Assembly: GCF_001528745.1 (NCBI RefSeq)
Contig: NZ_BCNS01000117.1
Location: forward strand, 1-37,407
Direction: 5' to 3'
DNA: 37,407 nucleotides
DNA from: Marinobacterium profundum
GTDB taxonomy: Bacteria > Pseudomonadota > Gammaproteobacteria > Pseudomonadales > Balneatricaceae
Of this stretch, positions 1 to 7,420 are shown one piece after another. Positions within the stretch are counted from its first letter, which is position 1, and every line of letters starts with the position of its first letter. A program made the position numbers and the translations under genes. The notes under the pieces were generated by a model. That model worked only from the letters and a program-made list of their open reading frames with translations, had not been told where the DNA came from and did not search any database.

Positions 1-18
1 AGCCAAACTCAGGTGGCT

Positions 19-53
19 CGCAGTAGGTTGAGTATTGTCGGACAGCCTCCTAG
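19..53 (-). repeat. Dispersed 35-bp repeat, copy A (minus orientation)
   Basis: Read on the minus strand this begins CTAGGAGGCTGTCCGACAAT and ends ACCTACTGCG. It matches 2443-2477 in inverted orientation at 33 of 35 positions. Its first 14 bases after CTAG also recur at 4081 and 37359. The similarity may extend to base 1, which is the window edge. No transposase gene is attached, so this is best described as an end fragment or small non-autonomous repeat; the family is not identified. Confidence 0.75.
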
Positions 54-278
54 CCGTCCAGGCGTTGTTTCGACTATGCTTGTTGGGCACGGGAGTTGTC
101 TGATCAATAAGGCCGAGGTCTTTCTCCAGCGAGTCATTTCCCCTCCGCGATCAGTTCCCGTGCATCTTGTTGTCTGGGTGCCATACAACATCCATCCTGT
201 GCTATTGCCGAATCCGGCTCGCCCCCAGGGCTCTGTTTATCGTAAAATCCCCCGGTCTGAAGCCCAGCTGGAACTCCC
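54..278. other. Upstream region of the nucleoid-associated protein gene
   Basis: About 225 bases between repeat copy A and the first gene. An open frame runs across it on the plus strand but looks like no known protein and overlaps the next gene, so I do not call it. No clear -35/-10 pair stands out. It presumably carries the promoter for the gene starting at 279. Confidence 0.4.
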
Positions 279-1319
279 ATGGAATTACAGAAAGTCGCCA
301 TCCGATCACTGACCCGCGCCGCGGGCGAACTGACTGCGCTTGATCCGCAGGCACCGCTGGTACAGCAACTGTTTGAAGCCGTTACCGGCGGTTTTGGCCG
401 CCGCTCAGCCCTGACCCACGGCGCCTTCAGCGACGACGCCCTCTGCGAGCACCCCTTCGCAACCGCATTGCTGCCAATGGCCGGTGACAGTGCCAGTGAC
501 GCAGACCTCGAAGCCCTGGCCGATGCCAGCCTGGCGGCCTTGCTGCAAAGCGCAGAACCCGACCAGCCAGCTGACGCCTGTGACAGTCAGGTTATCTTCC
601 TGTTGTATCAGAGTGATCGTTATCACTACCTGCTACTCGCCCTGGTGGAACACGAGACCCGTCTGAGCCTGGACGCGAACCTGCAGCCCATACAGACCCA
701 GGTGCTGGCAGCTGAGCGCCTGGTACAGGCCCTGCGCATCAACCTCACCCGCCTTGGCCGCAGCCAGGACAGTTACCTCAGCTTCGTTCCGGGCAAGCGC
801 AATGGCAGCATTGGGCAGGACTTCCCCGGCGCCCTGGGCTGCAGCCAAGCTATTCCTGCGAGCCAGAGCACCCGCGAGCTGATTCGTGCAACCCGTGATT
901 TCTGCAATCAGAATGCGCTGCACGAACGCAAGGATGAAGTCGTGGAAGACGTCGTTAGCTATCTGGAGCAACAGCGCGGCGAGCAGCGCCATGCGTCGCT
1001 AAATGAAGTGGAACGACTGTTCGATGCCTATATCCCGCCCAGTGAAGATCCGGCACCGGGGACAACCTTCGGCGAATTTGCCAATACCGAGCCTTACCAG
1101 GTCAGCCAGGAATTTCAGCCACACCGCGCGACCCTGAAAGCTCTGAGCAAGGTCAAAACCAAATCGGACAACTGGCAACTGGACTTTACCCGCCGTTCCC
1201 TGGGGGCCCAGGGTTCGGATCGGGACATTCTGTTTGACGAACAGGGACAGACGCTTACGCTGCGCCGCTTGCCGACACGCGTGATTCAGACTATTCGTGA
1301 AGCGCTGGAACAGGAATAA
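279..1319 (+). CDS. ndpA: Nucleoid-associated protein, YejK/NdpA family
   Basis: 346 residues, close to the roughly 335 of E. coli YejK. Family features visible by eye are the segment around SFVPGKRNGSIGQDF near residue 167, corresponding to YLTFLKGR in YejK, the DFCN segment near residue 208, and a C-terminal part with RATLKALSK followed by a strand-rich end with DILFDEQGQTLTLRRLP. Known members are abundant DNA-associated proteins recovered with the nucleoid; their molecular role is poorly defined. The ATG start has only a weak ribosome site upstream. The gene converges with the diguanylate cyclase gene 41 bases downstream. Family assignment is firm; function beyond nucleoid association is not shown by the sequence. 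Confidence 0.88.
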   Translation: MELQKVAIRSLTRAAGELTALDPQAPLVQQLFEAVTGGFGRRSALTHGAFSDDALCEHPFATALLPMAGDSASDADLEALADASLAALLQSAEPDQPADACDSQVIFLLYQSDRYHYLLLALVEHETRLSLDANLQPIQTQVLAAERLVQALRINLTRLGRSQDSYLSFVPGKRNGSIGQDFPGALGCSQAIPASQSTRELIRATRDFCNQNALHERKDEVVEDVVSYLEQQRGEQRHASLNEVERLFDAYIPPSEDPAPGTTFGEFANTEPYQVSQEFQPHRATLKALSKVKTKSDNWQLDFTRRSLGAQGSDRDILFDEQGQTLTLRRLPTRVIQTIREALEQE

Positions 1320-1360
1320 ACATCCGGCGGCGGGTCTGTCGGGTTCGGCAGACTTCGCTG

Positions 1361-2122
1361 TCAGTTGTTGTCCAGGTCTTCCGGGCCTGCTGCTAGGCCA
1401 CTGACACGGTTGCGACCTTCCCGTTTGGACCAGTACAAACGCTCATCCGCACGTTGCAACAAGACGCTAGCCCTTTCCTTGCTACGCAACTGTGACACAC
1501 CAAAACTGGCGGTAACCGGGCGGCCTATCCCAAAATCCGCCCCGCAGAGGATCTGACGCAACCGCTCCGCCATCTCCCTCGCCAGAACGCCATCGGTCTC
1601 GGTGGCGATCAGCATGAACTCCTCTCCACCGGTGCGGGCCAGGAAGTCCACTTCGCGTACTGCAGAAGACATCAATGATGCCACCTGGCGCAGCACTGCA
1701 TCCCCAACGGGATGCCCGTGGTTATCATTTACCTGTTTGAAGTTGTCGATATCAAACAGAATCACCGACAGTGGACGCTGAAAACGCTGCGCCCGGCTGA
1801 TCTCCTGCGTCAGTAACACCTGTACACGACGATGGTTGATCAATCCGGTCAGACTGTCGGTTGAGCTTTCGCGTACCAGAATGGTCAGCTCACCAAAACG
1901 GCGAACCGCGAAAATTCCGATATAGATCGGCAGAAAAAGCCCCATCGAGAAGAGCATGTCATCGAGGTCGATAACTTCATAGTCACGACTAAAGGCATAC
2001 AGCCTCTCACTCAGGTCCAGCCAGCTAACGACATAAAAAATCATCAGCAATATCAGGCAACTAAGCAAAAATTCCCGTAGCCAGCGACGCTTGTTCAAAT
2101 ACTTGTGATTATCCAACCGCAA
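1361..2122 (-). CDS. Membrane-anchored diguanylate cyclase (GGDEF)
   Basis: 253 residues. Two hydrophobic segments at about 17-35 and 56-73 would place the protein in the inner membrane with almost no periplasmic sensor. A GGDEF domain follows from about residue 85: STDSLTGLINHRR opens it, FDIDNF supplies the metal-binding Asp (about D124), and the active-site loop is GGEEF at 165-169. An RxxD motif (R156-D159) lies five residues before GGEEF, the position of the inhibitory I-site, so product feedback by cyclic-di-GMP is likely. The enzyme should make cyclic-di-GMP from two GTP. The start is a TTG preceded by AAGGGG; no ATG precedes the first membrane segment. Its input signal cannot be read from the sequence. 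Confidence 0.88.
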   Translation of the reverse strand: MRLDNHKYLNKRRWLREFLLSCLILLMIFYVVSWLDLSERLYAFSRDYEVIDLDDMLFSMGLFLPIYIGIFAVRRFGELTILVRESSTDSLTGLINHRRVQVLLTQEISRAQRFQRPLSVILFDIDNFKQVNDNHGHPVGDAVLRQVASLMSSAVREVDFLARTGGEEFMLIATETDGVLAREMAERLRQILCGADFGIGRPVTASFGVSQLRSKERASVLLQRADERLYWSKREGRNRVSGLAAGPEDLDNN

Positions 2123-2276
2123 AGAATCCCCTTCGTATGTGGGAGCAACGCGAAGAATTCATTGTAAGGAGTACGCGCACTCGCCACAACACGAATGTCT
2201 CTTTTTAAAGACAGTAAATATCTAAAGCTGCTTGTGCACCATACCGCAAGCAGCAAAGCCATTCTGTAATGAGGTC
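2123..2276. other. Upstream region of the diguanylate cyclase gene
   Basis: About 150 bases between the cyclase start and the first MITE-like element. It should contain the cyclase promoter on the minus strand. I see no gene and no strong promoter match. Confidence 0.4.
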
Positions 2277-2446
2277 CTAGCAGCCTGTCGGACTTGGCCG
2301 ATCGTCGCGAGGGAAAGTCCGTTTTGAGGCAGTTTTTGAGCTCTTTTGAGGCAAATAGTGGTTCTATTTAACAAAAAAAGAGGACGAAAAATGACCAAAA
2401 TCGGTTTTTCCGCAGTAGATCAGTGGTAAATCCGACAGGCTGCTAG
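2277..2446 (+). mobile_element. MITE-like element 1 with 16-bp terminal inverted repeats
   Basis: A 170-bp unit bounded by CTAGCAGCCTGTCGGA (2277-2292) and its exact reverse complement (2431-2446). It has no coding capacity. CTAG at both ends fits a YTAR-type 4-bp target as used by IS5-group transposases, but assignment to that group is inference. Its right-hand 85 or so bases are shared with the adjacent element, with which it shares the CTAG at 2443-2446. Confidence 0.75.
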
Positions 2447-2627
2447 AAGCCTGTCCGACAATACTCAACCTACTGCGTGGTTCTATTTAACACTTGAAAC
2501 GAAGTGGAAAGAACCGCTTTAGCGGGGTCGCAGACCGAGGAGCCTGCGACGAGTAAAAAAGAGGACGAAAAACAACCAAAATCGGCTTTTCCGCAGTAGA
2601 TCAGTGGTAAGTCCGACAGGCTGCTAG
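2443..2627 (+). mobile_element. MITE-like element 2, mosaic copy in tandem with element 1
   Basis: Also bounded by CTAG, with left end CTAGAAGCCTGTCCGAC and right end GTCCGACAGGCTGCTAG, an imperfect inverted pair. The right half matches element 1 from GTGGTTCTATTTAAC onward. Two differences stand out. The left 35 bases are instead a copy of the dispersed repeat seen inverted at 19-53. About 60 extra bases near 2493-2554 carry a hairpin with stem GTCGCAG / CTGCGAC. It looks like a recombinant of two related elements. Confidence 0.7.
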
Positions 2628-2728
2628 AGCCCACCAATGGCGGGCATGTCCGAAGTGGCAAGCGGAGAAAACAAGGGCGGCGCACCACTGCGCTGCGGTA
2701 CGGAAATTCTCTGAGGCCTCAGTGCGCC
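2628..2728. other. Short gap between MITE-like elements and trhO
   Basis: About 100 bases downstream of trhO on the minus strand. It contains small dyads but no hairpin followed by a T-run, so I do not call a terminator. Confidence 0.3.
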
Positions 2729-3715
2729 TCAGGAAGCAGGCCCTTGTGCCTGGCGTTCGCGCAGTGCTTTTTTCTCATCCTTGCGCTTCTTGATGGCCTT
2801 GGCGGCATCGGCCCCCAAATGGACTTCACCGCGCTGCTCGGCCAGCCTGACCTGCAGTTCACGCTGTGCATAACGCGCGCGTTGCTCATCCGACAGTTCA
2901 TCAAAGCAGTGCGGACAGCTAACACCAGCCATATACTTCTCACTGCTCATGTCCGCCTCGGTAATCGGCAGACGGCAGGCATGACACTGCTCAAAACTGC
3001 CGCGTTCCAGCGCGTGATTGACGGTGACACGGTTATCAAACACGAAACACTCGCCGCGCCACAGAGACTCTTCCTGCGGCACTTCCTCCAAGTATTTGAG
3101 GATACCGCCTTCCAGATGGTACACCTCGCCAAAACCCTGTTCCTTCAGGTAGGCGGTGGATTTTTCGCAGCGAATGCCACCCGTACAGAACATCGCAACC
3201 TTCGGATGTTTGGCAGGATCCAGATTTTGCTTCACGAAATCCGGGAACTCTCGAAACGTCTTGGTCAAGGGGTTCAGCGCACGCTCAAAGGTGCCAATCT
3301 GTACCTCGTAGTCATTACGGGTATCAATCACGACAACATCTGGATCCGCAATCAGACTGTTCCAGTCAGTGGGTTTTACATAGGTGCCCACAATCTGGCG
3401 CGGATCTATACCCTCGACGCCCATGGTGACGATCTCTTTTTTCAGTTTCACCTTGGTACGGTAAAACGGCATATCGTCGCTGTAGGACTCCTTGTGAGAG
3501 AGGTCCGCCAGGCGCATATCGGCGCGCAACCAGGCCAGCAGGCTATCAATCCCCTCTCGGGAACCGGCCACAGTGCCATTGACGCCTTCGCGGGCCAACA
3601 GCAGAGTGCCACGCACCCCCTGCGCCTCCATTAGATCGTGCAGAGGCTGGCGCATGGACTCGAAGTCCTCCAGAGTCGCGAACTTGTACAGCGCACAAAC
3701 AACTATCTGAGTCAT
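2729..3715 (-). CDS. trhO: tRNA uridine(34) hydroxylase, rhodanese domain (YceA/TrhO)
   Basis: 328 residues. An N-terminal ferredoxin-like part ([12 protein letters not shown], then [11 protein letters not shown] at about 42-52) precedes a rhodanese domain at about 120-215 with active-site loop CTGGIRC (catalytic Cys177, second Cys183). The C-terminal tail has CHAC and CPHC pairs, probably zinc-binding. Known family members hydroxylate U34 of certain tRNAs, giving ho5U, the precursor of cmo5U and mcmo5U. The reading frame stays open upstream to 3871, but I place the start at 3715. That matches the family N-terminus, and an extended -10 promoter (TGGTATAAT) at about 3774-3782 would start transcription near 3767, inside the extension. 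Confidence 0.93.
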   Translation of the reverse strand: MTQIVVCALYKFATLEDFESMRQPLHDLMEAQGVRGTLLLAREGVNGTVAGSREGIDSLLAWLRADMRLADLSHKESYSDDMPFYRTKVKLKKEIVTMGVEGIDPRQIVGTYVKPTDWNSLIADPDVVVIDTRNDYEVQIGTFERALNPLTKTFREFPDFVKQNLDPAKHPKVAMFCTGGIRCEKSTAYLKEQGFGEVYHLEGGILKYLEEVPQEESLWRGECFVFDNRVTVNHALERGSFEQCHACRLPITEADMSSEKYMAGVSCPHCFDELSDEQRARYAQRELQVRLAEQRGEVHLGADAAKAIKKRKDEKKALRERQAQGPAS

Positions 3716-3773
3716 ATCTTTTCCATCGTGCGATCCGGGGCGTAAGCCCGGAGCAGAGTTAAACAGGCGCCGC

Positions 3774-3782
3774 ATTATACCA
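3774..3782 (-). promoter_or_regulatory. Extended -10 promoter of trhO
   Basis: On the minus strand a perfect TATAAT (3779-3774) is preceded by TG one base away, the extended -10 pattern; no good -35 is seen. It predicts a leader of about 50 nt. That leader contains a small hairpin, TCCGGG / CCCGGA (3734-3739 with 3747-3752), just ahead of the weak ribosome site. The position also rules out the longer reading frame as the start of trhO. Confidence 0.6.
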
Positions 3783-4001
3783 AAATGGCGCAAAACCTCG
3801 ACACCATGCATATCGCAGCGATAGCCACGTCTGAGCCTCACAACAAAACGCCTGTACCGTGCATCTGACACTGAACTTTTATCTGTCCTGTGGATCTACT
3901 AAGACGGATCAGCTCTGCCCTGGGTACAGGGCATGCCTGGCCCAATCCTCAGCCGGCGCCCCCGGTGCCTGTGGGACGTCGGCTGACTTTACGGCGCCGC
4001 C

Positions 4002-4082
4002 ATGCCGATTCGCTTCCTGAAACGCCTGGATTTATCGCAACAACTCCAGAGCCTGAACACAGAGCTTTTAGCCCGCCTCTAG
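4002..4082 (+). pseudogene. Possible 26-codon ORF or gene fragment cut by a repeat
   Basis: ATG at 4002 gives a short amphipathic peptide (MPIRFLKRLDL..., ending ELLARL), and the stop codon TAG is supplied by the CTAG that begins the dispersed repeat at 4079. The peptide resembles the N-terminus of a real protein more than random frame, which would fit a gene truncated by the repeat. There is no clear ribosome site and no continuation was found beyond the repeat. It may simply be chance. Confidence 0.2.
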
Positions 4083-4101
4083 GAGGCTGTCCGAGAATGC
4101 T
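4079..4101 (+). repeat. Dispersed repeat, copy at 4.1 kb
   Basis: CTAGGAGGCTGTCCGAGAAT followed by GCT. Bases 4081-4101 are identical to 37359-37379 at the window end, and the core AGGAGGCTGTCCGA is shared with copy A at the window start. Another CTAG occurs at 4108-4111, so the piece may be a short remnant bounded by CTAG on both sides. Confidence 0.7.
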
Positions 4102-4169
4102 GCTATGCTAGGCGCCATTCTTTTGTATCGCCTTGGCGCCCTCTCAACCCATCCTGTGAAAGCACCGCA

Positions 4170-5246
4170 ATGAGCAAATTCTGGAGTGAAGCGATCCAGC
4201 ACCTGGTTCCCTATGTACCAGGCGAGCAGCCGAAAGAGCAGCAGATCGTCAAACTGAATACCAATGAAAACCCCTATCCCCCCTCGCCACTGGTCATGCA
4301 GACACTGCAGGATTTCGATCTCGCGCGGCTTCGGCTTTATCCGGACCCCGATGCCCGGGCGCTAAAACAGGCGCTGGCGGATTACCACGGCGTGACCCGG
4401 GACAACGTCTTTGTCGGCAATGGCTCCGATGAAGTACTGGCGCATACCTTTATGGCGTTCTTCCGCCAAAAGGCACCGCTGCTGATGCCCAACATCAGCT
4501 ACAGCTTTTACGATGTCTACTGCAATCTGTACGACATTCAGTACAGCGAAGTACCTTTGCAGGCCGACTTCAGCATCTGCCTGGATGACTACAGCCAGAC
4601 CAATGGCGGCATTATCTTCGCCAACCCCAACGCCCCCACAGGCCGCACGCTCGAGCTCGACGAAATCGAACGCCTGCTGGCGCGCAACACCGAATCCGTA
4701 GTAGTGGTGGATGAAGCCTACGTTGATTTCGGCGCCCAGAGTGCCATCGCCCTGACACAGCGCTACGACAACTTGCTCGTGGTGCAGACCTTCTCGAAAT
4801 CACGCTCGCTGGCAGGACTGCGCATTGGCTTTGCCATCGGGCATCCGGATCTTATTGACGGGCTGGAACGGGTCAAGAACAGCTTTAATTCCTACCCGCT
4901 GGACATGCTTGCCATTAGTGCAGGTGTCGCCGCGATAGAAGATGAAGAGTACTTTCGCAGCACCACCGATCGCATCATCGCCACTCGGGAATGGACCTGT
5001 AACGAACTCCAGGCACTGGGGTTTGTCGTGCTGCCGTCATGCACCAACTTTGTTTTCGCCCACCACCGTTATCTGGAAGGGGCGGAACTGATGGGCTACC
5101 TGCGTGCCAACGGCTTGCTGGTGCGTCATTTTAGCCGCCCACTGATCGACAACCACCTGCGCATCAGCATCGGTACCGATGCCCAAATGCAACGGCTAAT
5201 CGATACCCTGACCGGGCACCCGGATATCATCCGCCTGGAAGCCTGA
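4170..5246 (+). CDS. hisC: Histidinol-phosphate aminotransferase
   Basis: 358 residues, the normal length for HisC, a class-II-type fold-I PLP aminotransferase. It interconverts histidinol phosphate plus 2-oxoglutarate and imidazole-acetol phosphate plus glutamate in histidine synthesis. Visible features are TNENPYPPSP near residue 31, ANPNAPTG at 151-158 (Asn154 to PLP), DEAYVDF at 181-187 (Asp181, Tyr184) and the Schiff-base Lys210 in TFSKSRSLAGLRIG. It stands alone rather than in a his operon and is followed directly by a terminator. Related aromatic or cobalamin-pathway aminotransferases share the fold, but this sequence reads as HisC. Confidence 0.93.
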   Translation: MSKFWSEAIQHLVPYVPGEQPKEQQIVKLNTNENPYPPSPLVMQTLQDFDLARLRLYPDPDARALKQALADYHGVTRDNVFVGNGSDEVLAHTFMAFFRQKAPLLMPNISYSFYDVYCNLYDIQYSEVPLQADFSICLDDYSQTNGGIIFANPNAPTGRTLELDEIERLLARNTESVVVVDEAYVDFGAQSAIALTQRYDNLLVVQTFSKSRSLAGLRIGFAIGHPDLIDGLERVKNSFNSYPLDMLAISAGVAAIEDEEYFRSTTDRIIATREWTCNELQALGFVVLPSCTNFVFAHHRYLEGAELMGYLRANGLLVRHFSRPLIDNHLRISIGTDAQMQRLIDTLTGHPDIIRLEA

Positions 5247-5261
5247 TCCGGCAAAACGCAA

Positions 5262-5293
5262 AAAGGGTGCCTGATAATGGCACCCTTTTTTTT
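5262..5293. terminator. Bidirectional terminator between hisC and the decarboxylase gene
   Basis: Stem AAAGGGTGCC (5262-5271) pairs with GGCACCCTTT (5279-5288) around a 7-base loop. A T-run follows on the plus strand and a matching A-run precedes it, so it can serve both convergent genes. Confidence 0.88.
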
Positions 5294-5317
5294 CAGCTGT
5301 TGAATTCGAACCCGACG

Positions 5318-6487
5318 TTAGACGACGTAATACTTGAGTGGCGGAAAGCCATTGAACTCGACCGAACTGTAACTGGTGGTGTAAGCCCCGGTGGAGAACC
5401 AGTAAAGCCTATCCCCCATTTCCAGCGACAACGGCAGCTTGTAGCGGTAGCTTTCGTACATGATATCCACGCTATCGCAGGTGGGCCCCGCCAGTATAAC
5501 TTCTTCGAATTCAGCCCCGGGGTCGTCATCACGCTCACTGGCCAGTGGATACTTGATGGCCTCGTCCAGCGTTTCTATAAGGCCGTTGAACTTGCCGACA
5601 TCGGTAAACACCCAGCGCTCCAGCGCCGTGGCGGACTTGCGCGAGATCAGCACCACTTCAGACACCAGAATACCGGCATCGCCCACGAGAGAGCGCCCGG
5701 GCTCCAGAATGATCTCGGGCACATCATCACCGAAGTCTTCTTTCAAGAAACGCGTAATTTCCTGCACATAGATCGCAAACTCGTTGGCCTTGTGCAGATA
5801 GCTGGCCGGAAAACCGCCACCCATGTTGATCATTTTCAAGCCAATGCCGTATTCCGCCAGCAGGCGTTCAAAGATTACCTTGACCTTGGCGATGGCGCCA
5901 TCCCAGACATCAATATCACGCTGTTGCGAACCTACGTGGAAAGACAGGCCCCAGGGCACCAGTCCAAGATCCCGCGCCAGCACCGCCAGCTCCACCGCCA
6001 TCTCCGGGTTGCAGCCAAACTTGCGTGACAACGGCCAGTCGGCGCCCTCGGAGCCTTCGGTCAGCACCCGGATATAGACCCTCGAACCCGGCGCCTGCGC
6101 CGCTATATTGCGCAGGTCAGCTTCGGAGTCCGTCGCAAACAGCCGTACACCCTTGTCGTGGAAATAACGAATATCGCGGGCTTTCTTGATGGTATTGCCA
6201 AAGCTCATGCGCGAAGGATCCACGCCGTGCTTCATGACCTTGTCCAGCTCATAGATCGAGGCAATATCGAAGTTCGAGCCCAGCTGCGCCAGCAGCGCAA
6301 TGACTTCATCCGCCGGATTCGCCTTCACCGCATAAAACACCCGGGCGTAGTCGAAACCCTGCTCCAGCTGCGTATATTTCTGGCGGATATTGTCCAGATC
6401 AATCACCAGGCAAGGAGTCTCCCGGCAATCGGCAATCGCCTTTGCACGTTGCCACTGTTCGGGACTGATATGTTCTGGCAGCTTCAT
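5318..6487 (-). CDS. speC: Ornithine/lysine decarboxylase, fold III (alanine-racemase-like)
   Basis: 389 residues, like the short Pseudomonas-type ornithine decarboxylase and unlike the large E. coli SpeC. The PLP Lys is K55 in FYAVKANP, FHVGSQQ lies mid-barrel, and EPGRSLVGDAG supplies the phosphate-binding region. GPTCDSVD near residue 334 carries the active-site Cys337 and Asp338 from the partner subunit. The likely reaction is ornithine to putrescine at the head of polyamine synthesis; lysine to cadaverine is possible, and the sequence alone does not settle specificity. I prefer ATG at 6487 because GAGG lies upstream of it; a GTG at 6499 is also in frame. Its gene converges with hisC. Confidence 0.87.
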   Translation of the reverse strand: MKLPEHISPEQWQRAKAIADCRETPCLVIDLDNIRQKYTQLEQGFDYARVFYAVKANPADEVIALLAQLGSNFDIASIYELDKVMKHGVDPSRMSFGNTIKKARDIRYFHDKGVRLFATDSEADLRNIAAQAPGSRVYIRVLTEGSEGADWPLSRKFGCNPEMAVELAVLARDLGLVPWGLSFHVGSQQRDIDVWDGAIAKVKVIFERLLAEYGIGLKMINMGGGFPASYLHKANEFAIYVQEITRFLKEDFGDDVPEIILEPGRSLVGDAGILVSEVVLISRKSATALERWVFTDVGKFNGLIETLDEAIKYPLASERDDDPGAEFEEVILAGPTCDSVDIMYESYRYKLPLSLEMGDRLYWFSTGAYTTSYSSVEFNGFPPLKYYVV

Positions 6488-6576
6488 CAGGCGCAGCACC
6501 TCTTAATATGCGGTGGTTGGGGCCTCAGACTTCACCTGCGAGCAGATCGGATGCTGCCGGCGTCATGGGCCCATAA

Positions 6577-6615
6577 AAAAGAACCCGCAGTGATGGCATC
6601 AGCGCGGGTTCTTTT
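6577..6615 (-). terminator. Terminator downstream of the CBS-domain gene
   Basis: AAAAGAACCCGC (6577-6588) pairs with GCGGGTTCTTTT (6604-6615), loop about 15 bases. An A-run to the left becomes the T-run on the minus strand. It separates the CBS-domain gene from the decarboxylase gene. Confidence 0.82.
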
Positions 6616-6693
6616 CTGAATTTTCGCGGAGTATAGAGCAATGACATCAGGGCGCAAACATTTTCGCCGCCGATTGAAAAAGCAGCCGGTCCC

Positions 6694-7296
6694 TCAGAGC
6701 TCCCCACCCTGAGCGACGATTTTCTCAATCTCGGCGAATGTCTTGGCTTCGTACATGACTTCAAAACTAACCTTGAGCAAACGCGAAATATCGCTGGCTG
6801 ATATAACCCCCCGCACCCGTCTGACACCGGCATAACCCTCATCAATCACCACAACGTGCTGGTCGCCCGACCCCTGCATGGTGAGCATAAGATCACCGAT
6901 GGTGGCATTGGCTACCTGGTCGAACGTCAGGCCACGAATATTCGCCTTGCCCAGCATAATGTGGCACACCTGCACCTCCGAGCGGGCAATACCATGCTGC
7001 TGCGCATACACCATGGCGCTTGAGCCTGCGATATCCCGAGCGGTAATCACACCGGCGAACTGGTTCTTGTCATTGACGACAAACAGCATGCGCACATGCT
7101 GGCTTTTCATCCAGTCCAGCGCCTCGTCGACACTCATCTGCAGCGGCACAGTAACCGGAGTGGTCTCGACAAAATCGGTCATGACTTCCAGCGCAGGACT
7201 ACGCAGGGTGGATTGCGGACAGACCTGAGTGGGCGATAGCAAGTGGTCGACGTCCGACGCCGCCTGCACTCGTAAATGGCGAAATTCCTGAAACAT
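6694..7296 (-). CDS. Two-CBS-domain protein
   Basis: 200 residues. After a short N-terminal part, two CBS motifs follow at about 37-95 (PLQMSVDEALDWMKSQHVRM, then FAGVITARDI) and about 110-180 (IGDLMLTMQ, then VRGVISASDISRLL). A CBS pair usually forms a Bateman module that senses adenine nucleotides; no catalytic domain is attached, so this is likely a stand-alone sensor or binding protein of unknown partner. The frame extends upstream to 7506, but ATG 7296 is preceded by TAGGAGCGCTT, an excellent ribosome site, and I use it. A terminator follows. Its target is not evident from the neighbours. Confidence 0.8.
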   Translation of the reverse strand: MFQEFRHLRVQAASDVDHLLSPTQVCPQSTLRSPALEVMTDFVETTPVTVPLQMSVDEALDWMKSQHVRMLFVVNDKNQFAGVITARDIAGSSAMVYAQQHGIARSEVQVCHIMLGKANIRGLTFDQVANATIGDLMLTMQGSGDQHVVVIDEGYAGVRRVRGVISASDISRLLKVSFEVMYEAKTFAEIEKIVAQGGEL

Positions 7297-7420
7297 AAGC
7301 GCTCCTACTGCCGTTATTATTCTTCGCGCAAGGCTAAAAGCATAGCGAGTTTCGGAGCTTATTTCATTGTTCAATGCGAACGGCACCAGATCACAGACAG
7401 GCATAGTGCCCGCCCAGGAT

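Larger units (their letters stand above)
3783..4169. other. Intergenic region between trhO and hisC
   Basis: About 390 bases between divergent genes. It holds a dispersed-repeat copy at 4079-4101 and a short open frame (4002-4082) ending inside that repeat. Near 4111-4140 GGCGCC occurs twice. A 73-codon plus-strand frame (3890-4111) has no recognisable features and is not called. No convincing hisC promoter was seen. Confidence 0.4.

Noticed and set aside
2470-2688. A 72-codon minus-strand ORF across the MITE-like element
   Set aside because: It is composed mostly of repeat sequence and has no protein family features.
3716-3871. A 52-codon upstream extension of trhO
   Set aside because: The extended -10 promoter lies within it and the family N-terminus begins at the downstream ATG.
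3890-4111. A 73-codon plus-strand ORF between trhO and hisC
   Set aside because: Pro- and Arg-rich without motifs, no ribosome site, and it runs into the dispersed repeat.
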